Shown in pieces: positions 48,191-59,403 of a stretch of DNA of 64,000 bases. The DNA comes from Triangularia verruculosa (lineage: Eukaryota; Ascomycota; Sordariomycetes; Sordariales; Podosporaceae). The translations under genes were made by a program, and so were the position numbers. The stretch covers positions 234,752 to 298,751 of the forward strand of contig MU863903.1 of NCBI GenBank assembly GCA_033296885.1, in the 5' to 3' direction. The notes below the pieces were generated by a model. That model made no database searches and was not told the origin of the DNA. It was given only the letters and a program-made list of their open reading frames with translations. Every line of letters starts with the position of its first letter. The stretch's first letter is position 1.

Positions 48191-49171
48191 TGCGGCAACC
48201 TCGAAGCCCGAATACCGTGATCGAAGAGGGCAATCGGGATGGTCGAGAAAGCAGCTGTGTCGCGATGGAGAAGCTAATCGATCATAAGCCCACTGCTGGC
48301 GGAAACCGGGCTGTCGAGGCGGCAGTTGGTCCTGGCCATCGGACGCACAGAGGGAAAGGAGAACTGGCCGGCGGTATGCGGGCAATTGGCCGATGTCGTC
48401 TGATATTTAAGGCTGGGATATCAATGGAAAGAGCCGTCTGCCGTCGAGACAGCAGTCGACGGGGGTTACACTAACGGCGACAGAGCGGGCCCGTGGCAAA
48501 AGATGGAGAGCAAAAAGACGGCCAAGAAAGGGTAAGGAAGCTCTGCAAGGAGCTCCCTGACAGTTGATTCAATGCCTCATTGGCCAAGAACAGCGGTTCA
48601 ACATGCGGCGGAAAGGGACAGTCGAGCTCGTTATCAGTGGCTCAATACAAAAACATGGTGGCTCGAGCTGATCGAAGCTTGCGAGGCTCATCGGGATCGG
48701 CTTGATGGTGCAACATCCGCCAAGCATTTCCAGCACCGATATAAGCATGGGTGCAAGTGACACAGGAATGATTTTATGAATAGATTGCAGTACTGGCTTC
48801 TCCAATGACTTTTCTGAAACATATCCCATCCGGAGATCAGCAAGAGATGGGCATATCATAGTGTAGTACAGATATCTCTTCTCAGGGTTCAGGTTAAGTG
48901 AAGATGGCTTGTGCGGGGCACAGGGGTGATGCAACCGCCGTTGGCTGACAGGGAACGCGTCAATCGCGCTGGGCTGAGCATGGATCATAACGCGTGACGC
49001 CAGAGCCAGGGCGGGACAGGCATCTGCCAATGAACATTTTTGGATTTCGAGATTCAAGATACACACGCTCAAGACTGACTGTCGACACCTGCTTCCAACA
49101 TCCAACATCTGTTACCGCCGTTCAACTCTTCAATATGTACCGTTGGCGGGCGCCTTCTCTTTAATATCGAT
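48191..49171. promoter_or_regulatory. Divergent upstream region shared by the SSK2-type and SLD3 genes
   Basis: This 981-base region lies between two start codons facing away from each other. Two MCB-type sites near the sld3 side are annotated separately. No gene or RNA was recognised in it. Confidence 0.5.
48955..48995. promoter_or_regulatory. Pair of ACGCGT (MCB-type) sites upstream of sld3
   Basis: ACGCGT occurs at 48955-48960 and 48990-48995, 35 bases apart and 177-217 bases before the sld3 start. ACGCGT is the MBF binding site in G1/S genes of yeasts. By eye I find about seven other or related copies in 64 kb, so a close pair in front of a replication gene is suggestive but not proof. 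Confidence 0.45.
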
Positions 49172-52100
49172 ATGTCCTCCGCAGTGAGGCCGAGTTCTGG
49201 CGGCGCGTCACTGTCGCACTCTCGGCCGAACTCCATTTCCACCCCCATCTCGCTGCCGCCTCTCCCTCTGTCCCGGCCTGCCAGTCGAGCCTCAGCGGGC
49301 GGTGGCATTCTTACACCATCCCGCGACACGCAACTAAACCAGCCAGGCCGTCGCCGGACCACACACGATCAAGATGTGTTTGGCTCCAAGAAACGCAAGC
49401 GGGATGTCTCGACGCCAGGATTGGGTGCTGACAGTCTTTTGAAAGCTCCAATTGTCCTAAAGGTACCGATGTTTGCAAAATCACTTGGTGTTTTCTGATT
49501 TTCTAATGACTGACTTTTTCTTTAGCCGCATCCATCAAGTCTTACAGCGAAGCCAAGCATGCTTCACCCCTTAATGATGCTCCCCCGTGAAAGCTTGCCG
49601 CTGTCCGCCCTCGATCTCGCCAAACCCCACGGAGAGCTCCCATCCAATCGCCTCTTCGAGTCCAAGATTAAAATTCTCGACCTTGAGGGCCGACTGGGCT
49701 CTAGCGTCCTCATCGCCCGGTCAGAAATCACCCGAATGGTCTACGCCGTCGAGAACGAAAGCCCTGGACTATATGTTGTGTGTAAACTGGGATCCTGGGT
49801 GGATATGCAAGATCTGAGCTACGATGCCACAGCGGTCTACCAAGAGAGATTGAGAAGTCCAAAGCAGATCAAAGTGGAAGACACAGCAGGGGCGCCATTG
49901 ATAACGCCGCAGATGTACAAGGAAAACAAGAGGAGGAAACTTGCCATCGAAGAGCTTCAATCTGTCGCTCGTAAACGAGCCGCAACCCTCACAGAGAGGG
50001 ATTCTCAAAGTCAGTTTTCAGCGCTTCCAGATTCGAGGCCTGCTTCACAAGGAATTGTCGATTCTAGACCAGCCTCGCGAGGGATCGTTGATTTCAGACC
50101 GGCATCTAGAGGGATTAGAGGCCAAAGCATACTGCCGGCAGAGGACATTTTGGATGGGTCTCTGGCTATGTTCTCCAGCACGCGGGACAACACTCCCGCC
50201 CCTCAACCGGTCTCAGATACCGGTAACCAAGTACAGGAACAGGGACAGGAACAAGAACAGGCACAGGAGCAGGAGCAGGAGAACATTCAAGGGCAAGACC
50301 AGCCAAGCGCAGAAGACCTCATGGGTAACATACGAACACAGTATCAAGAAGCGCTTTATCATTCCAAAGGGTCGTTGGCGTACTTTGCGAAAGGCCCCCT
50401 GTCCAGGGCGCGAGCTGCGTTTCATCCAGAATCCGACTCCAATCTGGAAATAGCTGATCTAGTGGAGTTCCTGAAAAGCCTTGTCATGACAACCATTCTG
50501 GTGGACAAGAAGTACCGCGAAACTGTTCCCGCTATTGTCGAGAGGATGAAGACGCGTATTGAAGACTCGGATAATGCCCAGAAGCGCAAAAAGAGAAAAC
50601 CAAAGAAGCCCAAGATGGGGAAAGATGGCCTGTATCCAAGTGAGGTAGACCACGTTAAGAGGTGGTGGACTTCACATATGCCGCTGGCCGTTGGAGATGA
50701 GGAGGAAGAAAAGACCGTCTCACCCTCCGAGGCCAGATACCACATCTCGTGCCTTCGACGGAGAGAAACTCAGTTACAGATGATCCTGATCATGGAGATT
50801 CTGGCACTGGAACCATTAATACGGCCAAAAGACCCTGTTGGCGATTATTTGCTGCCTGGCGAATCACGAGCTCCGTCCCGGGAAGCAAGCCAAGAGCCGA
50901 CAGTCAAGAAGCGGAACAAGCACAATCTTCCTGTGCTGTTGGATGTCCACGCCGATCGTCTCTGTATTTGGCAGTCAGTTACACTGGATGAAGTCAAGGC
51001 GTTGGCCGAATCTCAGGCACCCAAAGAGGGCCAAAATACTGAGAGGGCCGACTCTGACCCGCTGAAGGATTTTTGTGTGGAAATCATTTTGCCCTTCTTC
51101 TCTGCTCGCCTTCCAGAGTTGTGCGACTCCATCAACCGAAAACTGGGTGGCCCCGTAGCCCAGTCGCCACCTAAAAAGGAGTTTGCAAAGCCGGCTGCCG
51201 TTGCCAAAGCGAAACCTGGTGCGCCAGCAAAGCGACCTGCCGCATTGAAGAGGGATAGCGATCGATCACTTCGACGAGCGCTCTCCAACGAACGTATGGG
51301 ACGTATGAGACGCAGCGTCTCAACAGAGCCGTCCAAAGCGATTGCTCTTCTACGATCTGCAAGTGCGACGGCAATTCCTGGACTAAAGCGGGAGGGTAGT
51401 GAGCCCCTGCTTATGGGAATGATCCCTCGCTCAGACAAGAGCTCGCTGAGGGAAAAGCCTACCAATGTCTTCCCACGTGGAGAAGACCACAAGGCAAAGA
51501 AGAAAGCCCAAGTAGATGCCGAGTTGAAGGATGCTATTTCGGCGCTTAAGAAGCCGAACAGGGCTCTCGCTGTGAAGGAATTTGCTGACGCGGTAGACAA
51601 GAGAGCCTCCGCGGGCCAGGTCAAGAAGATGAGGAAGCCACGGACCCCCTCTGTCGTCAAAGCAACTCCAGCAAACAGCCGGTTCAAGGATGTTCTCGGA
51701 GGCGAATCTGCGCGCGGGCAGACATCATTATCGTTCGAGCCCATCCCACCATCATCCGCTTCCATGATTCCAGCATCAACATTACCTCGCAAGTTTACCA
51801 ACGCGCTGGCACCACCGCCGTCATCGACTCCCATTATGATAAGCGCAACACCAGCCCGCAAATCAGCCGCAGCCAGCACCGTGCACACGCTGCAGGCCAT
51901 CCAGGAAACACCCGGCCCTATCCTCGCTTCATCACCCATCATGGCGAGAAAGGCAGCACCGGCACCAACATATACCCAAAGAGCCTCTACACAATTCTTA
52001 TCTATACCCCGAGGAGACATTGATCACTTCCCCTCATCGCCTGGCTTACCGGCGCTTTTTGAGACGCCTGTCAACCCTAAATTCACCAAGTTAGCAGCAG

Positions 52101-52273
52101 CTATCAACGACAGTCCTATTCGGTCAAGATTATCTACGTTGGCGGCAACCCAACAAAAAGAAAAAGAGAAGGAGGTCGCGGCAGCTGTCTCGGTGGGGAC
52201 AGAGATAGCTGTGAAGAAGGAGACAAGTATATACGCCCAATTGGGGTGGGACGATGACGATGACATTATATAA
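49172..52273 (+). CDS. SLD3: DNA replication initiation factor SLD3
   Basis: Two exons (49172-49462, 49526-52273; 63-base intron, donor GTACCG) give 1012 residues. The region around residues 350-640 carries the fungal Sld3 core: a Lys-rich KRKKRKPKKPK stretch, PSEVDHVKRWWTSHM, then NLPVLLDVHADRLCIWQSV, and DFCVEIILPFFSARLPELC before SINRKLGG. The C-terminal 370 residues are basic and disordered with several Ser/Thr-Pro sites, for example KPRTPS, as in yeast Sld3, where CDK phosphorylation of the tail recruits Dpb11. Sld3 with Cdc45 loads the CMG helicase at licensed origins in S phase. A ten-residue repeat (266-295) and a Gln/Glu repeat (about 330-356) precede the core. It is head-to-head with the MAPKKK gene. 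The first exon has a plain ATG at 49172 and is Ser/Pro-rich. A 335-codon frame on the other strand is a shadow. Confidence 0.88.
50030..50119 (+). repeat. Three tandem 30-base units in sld3
   Basis: Units at 50030-50059, 50060-50089 and 50090-50119 encode DSRPASQGIV, DSRPASRGIV and DFRPASRGIR. Most codons differ between units at the synonymous position although the peptide is nearly identical. They lie in the disordered region before the core domain. Confidence 0.85.
50228..50300 (+). repeat. Gln/Glu-coding repeat in sld3
   Basis: CAG/CAA and GAG/GAA codons alternate for about 24 codons with a few Gly and Ala interruptions. It is a simple-sequence tract likely to vary in length. Confidence 0.75.
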
Positions 52274-52762
52274 TGAACTGGCATGAAATAACACAACATC
52301 AAATCAACATTTTGCATGGCAATCGAGCGGGGGATAGGGAGGGAGTAACTGGATTGGAAGCATCCCCGGCAGGGGATAGTTTATAGATTTTTGCGTGTAT
52401 AAGTCACGTATATAGATACCCATTAGCTGAAGCACACAAAAACGGAATGGGTAATAGGGATTGAGAAGATAGCGGTCAAGCATGGCGTCTAATGGTACTG
52501 TTATTATATCTTGAAAATATTTTTCCGCATCTATCCTTCATCATCTTTATGACCACTGGCATCTATTAAGTCATTCACATAAGTTGAGCAAACAACCTCA
52601 ACAAGTATGCTTGGGCACCGAGGTCCAAAGATACAGATACAACATCGTCTCTAATGGTATTATTATTTGATATTATTCAGCTCCCAGCCTATGACACAGC
52701 CACCCCAGTCTTATCATCATTACCCGCACCATTTCAATTATCACCACCACCAACTCCCCCTT
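52274..52762. other. Convergent spacer between SLD3 and TRS65
   Basis: The 489 bases between two stop codons should hold both 3' UTRs. Sequence is AT-richer than the neighbouring genes. No other feature was seen. Confidence 0.6.
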
Positions 52763-54696
52763 CTACTCCCTCCTCCTCCTCACCACAACCAAAGGCAGCT
52801 CCCTCACATCCACATGCTCCTGACTCCCCAAATCAACCACCTTCACCGCCTCCACCCCCACCACCCCCTCCCTCAGCGCCAAAAACCTCAGCTCCACCAC
52901 GCTACACGCGTTCGGCGCCAGCGGCCCAACCCTCACATCCGCCGACAGACATACCACCTCCGCATTATCCACCCCCCCAGCCTTCTGCATAGCATAAACA
53001 ACATTCTCATCCAGCACCGCATCCGCCACCGCCAAATCCTTCTTCCCCGCCTGCCCCGTCGTCGGTGAACCCCGTAACATCGGCCTCCCCAACGCACCCG
53101 CCGCCGCCCCGCCCTCGTTTCTTCGACGATGCGGCACAACCAACAGCATTAACTTCCGAGACTGAGAAGCTGCTGCTACCGCTGCGGCAGAGTTATAAGA
53201 CAAATGACCGGGGACCATGAGGAGAGATGACGATGTAGGACGGGACCGGTTGACTACAAACACCGTCCAGACGAATTCTTCTCCAACGTAAACGGGTTTT
53301 TCCGGGCCGGTGAAGGTGAGCGTTATGCCAAAGTCTGGGATCGAGGTTTCTGTCGCCGAGCGAGCTGCTGCTTCGAGGGAGGGGAGGGCGTCGGGGCGGA
53401 TTACCGAGGGCGAAACCAAAGGTTGGGAGTCGACGCCGCCGGAGATGGAGAGTTGACTTGGGCGGTGGGAGCGCTGGATCGGTTGGGTCATTGGCTGCCC
53501 GAAGCCGGGGTTGACTGGCAAGGTGAAATCTAGGGGGGTGATCCAAGTCATGGAGAGCTTTGGGGTGCAGGGGTTTGGTTCGCCGTCGGGGCGGACGAGG
53601 ATGTCGATTTCGATGGTGATGATTAGGTCCCTGTCTCGGATAGGGGCTTTCGTGGTGGCGAGATCGAGTTGGGAGGGAGTGAGTTTGTAGAGGAAGGTGA
53701 GGTGGTCGTGGGCGACGCAGCTTAGGGGAAGGCGCATGCCGGGTTGGTTGTTGAGGTCTTCTGCGTTGCCGTTTGTGACTTCGAGGGAGATTTGGTTGAG
53801 GGAGGCTTCGCAGTCGAAGTAGGGGGTGAAGTCGGTTTCCACGAGGGCTATCAGGGCCGGGCTAGGGGGTGAGGTGTTTGGTCGTGAGAAACGGACGCGG
53901 CAGTGGAGGAGGGGAAAGATCTTGAGTTTGAGGCTTTGAAGGCCGGGAATGCGACGGAGGGAGTCTTTGGATTGGGTTGCTGGTGCGACTCTATTTACTC
54001 TTTGGGCGGAGAGATGGGGTTTGATGTCGCCTAACATTGGGTCGTTGGCGAAGGAGTCGAGCATGTTCATGCCAGAGGGCACACAGCTTAGCATGTAGCC
54101 GTCATTTTGGTCGTGGTTATTCTCTAGGTCTACTTGCTTGAGACCTGCGGTGGCTGAGAAGACGACGGACGGGAGTTGTAGCCGGATTCTCGGTCGACCG
54201 AGGAATACTGAGAGCTTCCAGACGGCATAGACGAATTTGATTCCATCCTCTGACTCGTCTGGAACTATGAAGGCGTCTTCTACGTCTTCTACTCCACCGC
54301 TGTGTATTATTTCGGATGCAGGGGGGCTGTTTAGGTCTTGCGAATGGCTGTTGACGATTTGGGCGTCCAGAGAGACAACGAGTCGTCGCAAATGTAAGCG
54401 CAGCGTCTGCTCGTCGGCGCATTGTGTTCGGAGTATTAAATAGACATCGACGGTTTCATCTATAAAAGAAGTGAGCAAAACGGACTCGGGAAGCAGAAGT
54501 ATTGTGCGAACCTCATACCGAAGAACAGCTGGTCGCGTAGCTCGATGCCGGCGAGCTTACTTTCGAAGGAGCCCTCGCCTTCTCGGAGAGCTTCATCGGG
54601 ATTGAATTTGGTGCTAAATGGGATGATATAGGTTAAATGGGCGTTTTGGAGGAAGCCATCGTTGGCATCATGCCCCGTGGCATCTGGTACTGCCAT
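52763..54696 (-). CDS. TRS65: TRAPPII trafficking complex subunit, Trs65 type
   Basis: Two exons on the minus strand (54696-54519, 54459-52763; 59-base intron) give 624 residues. Exon 1 begins MAVPDATGHDAN and ends in RDQLFF; the splice makes an Asp codon leading into ETVDVYLILRTQC. The protein is rich in beta-strand-like segments. The C-terminal third has ITLTFTGPEKPVYVGEEF followed by WTVFVVNRS, an Ig-like strand pattern, and ends near LGSQEHVDVRELP, features of the Trs65 family. TRAPPII is a Rab exchange factor complex at the trans-Golgi; Trs65 in fungi helps dimerise it and contacts Arf1. Identification rests on overall pattern rather than a catalytic motif, so it is less certain than the enzymes. 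It is head-to-head with PRP40, 547 bases between starts. The 52.8-53.2 kb end is Pro-coding on the opposite strand, which makes shadow frames. Confidence 0.78.
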
Positions 54697-55243
54697 CTCT
54701 TTCCCTTAAATGGTTGGTTTCTGCGATTCCGGGTTATAGTTCATGGGACCATGACGGTTGGTGGTCGTAACAGCGTGCATAGGGGTCGGGTTGGTATAGG
54801 ACAATAATTCGAGCGTCTCCTTCGGTTCTTTTCACAGAGATTGTAAGTGTCAGCTTGGTTATGTCAAGTCAGGATCAACATAGGAGCATGCGTAGGAACA
54901 GCTCTGGGGCAGTTGGAGTCCAAAGCTGGTGGAGCTTCATGGCAGCTTCCACAGGTCAGGGGTGGTCTTGGCATACTGATGTCAAGCTTGGGCCGTGCGT
55001 GAGAGCCCGTGCTTGGCTTTTTTGATGATTTTCCCAGCCCGCTCGGCTTCGATTTTACAGTTCGCCCACTGCTACACCACGGATTTCCTTCGCAACTCGA
55101 GCGCTGGAGTTAATTCATCGCGGCTTACCCCTGGGCCGACTTTTTATCATATCGATAGCCGCCATCATCGTATTTTCATCTGCCTGACGACTGCAAAACA
55201 ATCGGCAACCAGCAACAAGCCAGCGAATCAAGGTCCAGTTGCA
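54697..55243. promoter_or_regulatory. Divergent upstream region shared by TRS65 and PRP40
   Basis: This 547-base region between two diverging start codons must contain both promoters. The right half is pyrimidine-rich toward PRP40. I could not assign specific factor sites. Confidence 0.5.
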
Positions 55244-58028
55244 ATGAATGGAATCGGTGGGCATTTTGCGCCGCCGGGCGCGCCTTCGGCCTGGCAAGAG
55301 CACAGTACACCCGATGGCCGTGTTTACTACTACAATCCCCTGACGAAGGTTACTCAATGGACGAAACCGGAGGAGATGATGACTCCTGCTGAGGTATGTG
55401 TACCCAGGCCTTCAACCTTCGCAGTTTACTTTGCTGATACATTGTTAATAGCGCGCTCTGGCAAACCAACCTTGGAAGGAGTACACAGCGGAGGGCGGTC
55501 GCAAGTACTGGTACAACACCGAAACGAAGCAAAGTTCCTGGGAGATGCCTGATGTTTACAAACGAGCATTGGGAGCCGGGGACTCTACAACACCCACGTA
55601 AGCCTCGATCTCGGACGTCTTGATAACCTTGTCTTATACTGACTTGTTTGTAGGGGCCCCTCTGCTTCTTTTGGTGCATCTGGAGGTGGCGGTCACCATA
55701 GCGGGTCGTTTGACCATCACCATCAGCAACGTGATCATCGAGATCGGGACTATCGTGACCACAGGGAGCCCTTGGGCGAGAGCAGACAGCTTACCTATGG
55801 CATCAATGTCCAGGCTCAAGCCTTTGTCTCTGCCAGCAACGACCCCGAGTATGCCACGGCCGAAGAGGCGGAAGCCGCATTTGTTAAGCTCCTTCGCACC
55901 AACAAAGTCCAGCCCGACTGGACCTGGGAGCAGGCTATCCGTGCTATTGTGAAAGACCCTCAGTTCCGCGCCATCAAGGATCCAAGAGAACGCAAAGCTG
56001 CTTTTGAGAAGTATTGCCACGATGTTGTTGTGCAAGACAAGGAGCGAGCCAAAGAGAGACTGACCAAGCTTCGCGCCGACTTCGCTACCATGCTTCGAAG
56101 TCATCCGGAGATCAAGTACTACACGCGCTGGAAGACAGCCCGATCCATCATCGAGGGCGAGACCATTTTCCGCTCAACGAATGATGAGAATGAGCGCCGC
56201 CAATTGTTTGAGGATTACGTCAGTGACCTTAAACGGGCACATAAGGAGCAGCAGGTTACCATGCGTAAGAGCGCGATGGATGGCCTGATCGATTTGCTTC
56301 CTACGCTTAGTTTGGAGCCCTACACTCGTTGGGCCGAGGCACAAGGTACCATCCAGAACACCCCCCTCTTTCAAAGTGATGAGAAATACAAGACCCTCAG
56401 CAAATTTGACGTGTTGACCGTCTTTCAAAACCATGTCAAGGCGTTGGAACGCAACTTCAACGACTCAAAGCAAGAAGAGAAGAACAAGAAATTCCGTCAG
56501 GAACGCAAGGCTCGTGACAACTTCAAGGTCCTGCTTGCAGAGCTCAAGAAAGATGGCAAGATCACCGCCGGCACAACATGGACCCAAATTCATCCCTTGA
56601 TTGCAGACGATGAGCGCTACAGAGCAGTGGCTGGCAATCCCGGCTCCTCTGCCATGGAGCTGCTTTGGGATGTTGTTGAGGAGGAAGAGCGCGCCCTCAG
56701 GGGTACCCGCAACGACGTGCTCGATGTTATTGATGTAAGTTGACCCTTTTATGAATTTCAACCGAAAACAAGCTGACAACCGATTCAGGACAAGCGGTTC
56801 GAAGTCACCCCGAAAACCACTTTTGAAGAGTTTGAGGTCGTCGTGAAGGGTGATGCTCGTACGGCTAACATTGAACGCAAAATTCTTGAGCTCATTTTCG
56901 AACGGGTAAGAACTATTCCACCACAAATTTGGGAGTCAACGAGTCGCGCTAATAGTTTTGAAATAGATCCAACAGAAGCGCACCAAGCGCACAGACGAAG
57001 ACAAGGTGCAGCGTCGCGCTCTCGATGACCTTCGTGCAGCCATGAAACGGTTGGAGCCTCCCATCACCGTCAATGATACTTATGAGCAGGTGAAGGCCCG
57101 ACTGGCCCAGTCTGAAGCGTTCCGAGCTGTGAACTCCGAAGAAGCTCGTCGGAGTGCCTTTGACAAGTACATTCGCCGTCTGAAGGACAAGGACGAGGAG
57201 GCAGAAAAGGAACGCCAACGCCGTCGAGACCGTCCTGACGGGCATCGTGATAGAGGTGAGCGCTCTTATCGAGGTGGACGTTCTGCTAGGAGCCGCAGCC
57301 GCAGCCCCGAACACAACAGCTACGAGGCCGAGCGTCGCCACGCCATGGCCGACCGCGAGCGTAACTACAGCAGGAAAACCAGCGCGGCCGAGGTTCTTCT
57401 TTCTGACCGCCGATCTACCGATGGCCACCACGATTCGGTGCGTGATCGGGACCGTGAAAGAGACCGGGACCGGGATCGTGTCTCTGATCGTGATCGTGAG
57501 CGTGATCGCGACCGGGACCGGGATCGTGAGAGGGATCGTGACCGGGCTCGTGACTACCGGGACCGTGATCGTGACCGCGATCGGGAACGGGAACGGGACA
57601 GAGATCATGGTCGCGACCGGGACAGAGATCGTGACCGAGATCATCGCGACCACCGCGACTACGACCGGCGCTCCCGCCCTGCCGATGACTTCAACCACTA
57701 CGACCGCGAACGCCGCACGCGTGAGGAGGATCGGGAACGTATTTATCGCAGGCGAGTACTTGAGCGCGACGTTGATGAGCTGCCATACGGTGACGAGCGA
57801 CCCAGTTCCTCATCTCGACGCCCACGTCCCGAAGAAGACGACCACGACCGGAGGTCTCCCCGGCAAGCAAAGCGTGTCAAGGTTGAGGACGACCGTGCTG
57901 CCTCTACCGCCACCACCACCGCTCAGTCCAAATCCGCCGCGACTACTTCTCCAGCGACTGTCAAGGAGGAAAAGCCCCCCAACAGTGTTCGCGCCGGCAG
58001 TGAAGAGGGAGAGATCGAGGAGGACTAG
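55244..58028 (+). CDS. PRP40: U1 snRNP splicing factor PRP40 (WW and FF domains)
   Basis: Five exons (55244-55393, 55452-55597, 55654-56734, 56789-56905, 56967-58028) give 851 residues. Two WW domains come first: about residues 14-46 (SAWQEH to VTQWTKPEE) and 54-86 (QPWKEY to SSWEMPD), split by intron 1. FF domains follow, with clear examples at about 168-222 and 237-290 and two to three more up to about 560. Prp40 bridges the 5' splice-site-bound U1 snRNP to branch-point binding protein in early spliceosome assembly in the nucleus, and its WW domains bind Pro-rich partners including the RNA polymerase II CTD. The C-terminal 200 residues are an extreme Arg-Asp/Arg-Glu repeat (about 655-740) and then an acidic-basic tail, much longer than in yeast Prp40 (583 residues). 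Introns are 54-61 bases with good donors; all phases close. ATG 55244 opens MNGIGGHFAPPG just before the first WW domain. Confidence 0.94.
57430..57690 (+). repeat. Arg-Asp/Arg-Glu coding repeat in PRP40
   Basis: About 85 codons alternate Arg with Asp or Glu. Codons vary (CGT, CGG, CGC, AGA, AGG with GAT, GAC, GAG, GAA), so the DNA is imperfectly repetitive. Confidence 0.8.
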
Positions 58029-59403
58029 ACGCCCCTAACTCAGAGTATGCTTCTGCTTCCTCTTCAACCTACGTCCGTTCCAGGTCTCCTTTTGGGGCAA
58101 ACTCGGAACTTGAACAGCAGGGGTGGACGCCAGGCCATCCATCGAAGTCAGCTGCTAGTTTGTCTGCAAGACGTAAGCGGATGATGTCGAGGGAACGGAT
58201 GATGAAACGCAGACGACTGGGGCGCAGTCAGGGTTGAACAAACTGACAGCAACCAGCCCATGACCTCCTCCTTGACGTTGAGCGCAAGTATACACACTGT
58301 AACAAGTACGTCCTCTGTCGTCCACAAAAAAGTACCCTAACTCGGTTCGAGTAGCTGGTGTTGTTTTCTGTTTTTTTTTCTGGTTACTACTTTAGTATTC
58401 TTTGATCGGCAGTTAGTTGCTGCTGATGGCGAGTGATAGAGTTTGCAAAAGTATTACATAAAAAAATGCCTGTTTAGTAGTATCTTTTTTTAATAACAAA
58501 AGTTCTGTTTGATTATTACTATGCTGCTCCAACTTGATGGCTGCCGTAACACTTGTCCAAGTCCACATTGAGAGAGAGAGAGAGAGATGTCTCCGTTGTT
58601 TGACTCTCCCTTTTCTTCTTGAAACGATCTATCTTCTTATCACTTTTTTTACCCAGATATGTACCACACCCGAGTTGGCGCCACACCGGTTGTCATTCTT
58701 GAAAAGAATTTCGCCGCAGATATTGATATCCACCGAAACAACCTGCATTGAAACCTGTCAAAGCACATACAATGTAAACATTTCTCCGCCTCACGACCGC
58801 AGGTCTCAATATTCATAGTCTCAACAACCCAAAGAAGATCTTTGGCCGTCTGTACATACATGCCTTCCCTGCCTGATATCTTCTCTCAACATATTCAGTA
58901 ATTCCAAGTGTCATGTATATTTTTAAACCCTTGTATTTATTTCTCTAGAAAAAGAAATCACGACTCTCTTCGACCAGAGAGCTCACACATAGCCTTGGTA
59001 AATAAATCTTCACCTTTTGTGAGATCTCCTTGCAGGTCAGGGTTTTGCCCCTGCGAAGAAAACCAGGTGGCTGTCACCCGCTTGTTCCATTGCCCCTCAA
59101 TCTACCAAGATGTGAATCCATCTGTGATGGAAAAAACCATGCTTGTTCACTTTCGGGAAAGTGTACTTGCTCTCGGTAGGACCAGGCAACAGGGGGTAGA
59201 CTGCCACCGCCGTCCTGATGTCGGGATCGTCGTCTTCGGACGTGCCCCCTTCCTCTGATGCAGTCCCTAAACCACCCCGGGCGCCGCCGGGTTGATTTAT
59301 ACAGCTATCACCATTTTGTACGCCTAAAACGCCAGGATCCAATGCATCGTTATGGGGAGGGGGAGGAAGGCCCTGATTGTGCTTGTTCTTTGGAATGCCC
59401 TTT
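58029..59403. other. Convergent intergenic region between PRP40 and RLI1
   Basis: Both genes end here. A (GA)n run lies at about 58571-58587 and T runs at about 58370-58380 and 58488-58493. No credible gene was recognised in 1.4 kb. Confidence 0.55.

Noticed and set aside
51013..52020. 335-codon minus-strand frame opposite SLD3
   Set aside because: Antisense shadow; SLD3 has the recognisable domain on the + strand and the antisense product is Ala/Gly/Ser-rich without a domain.
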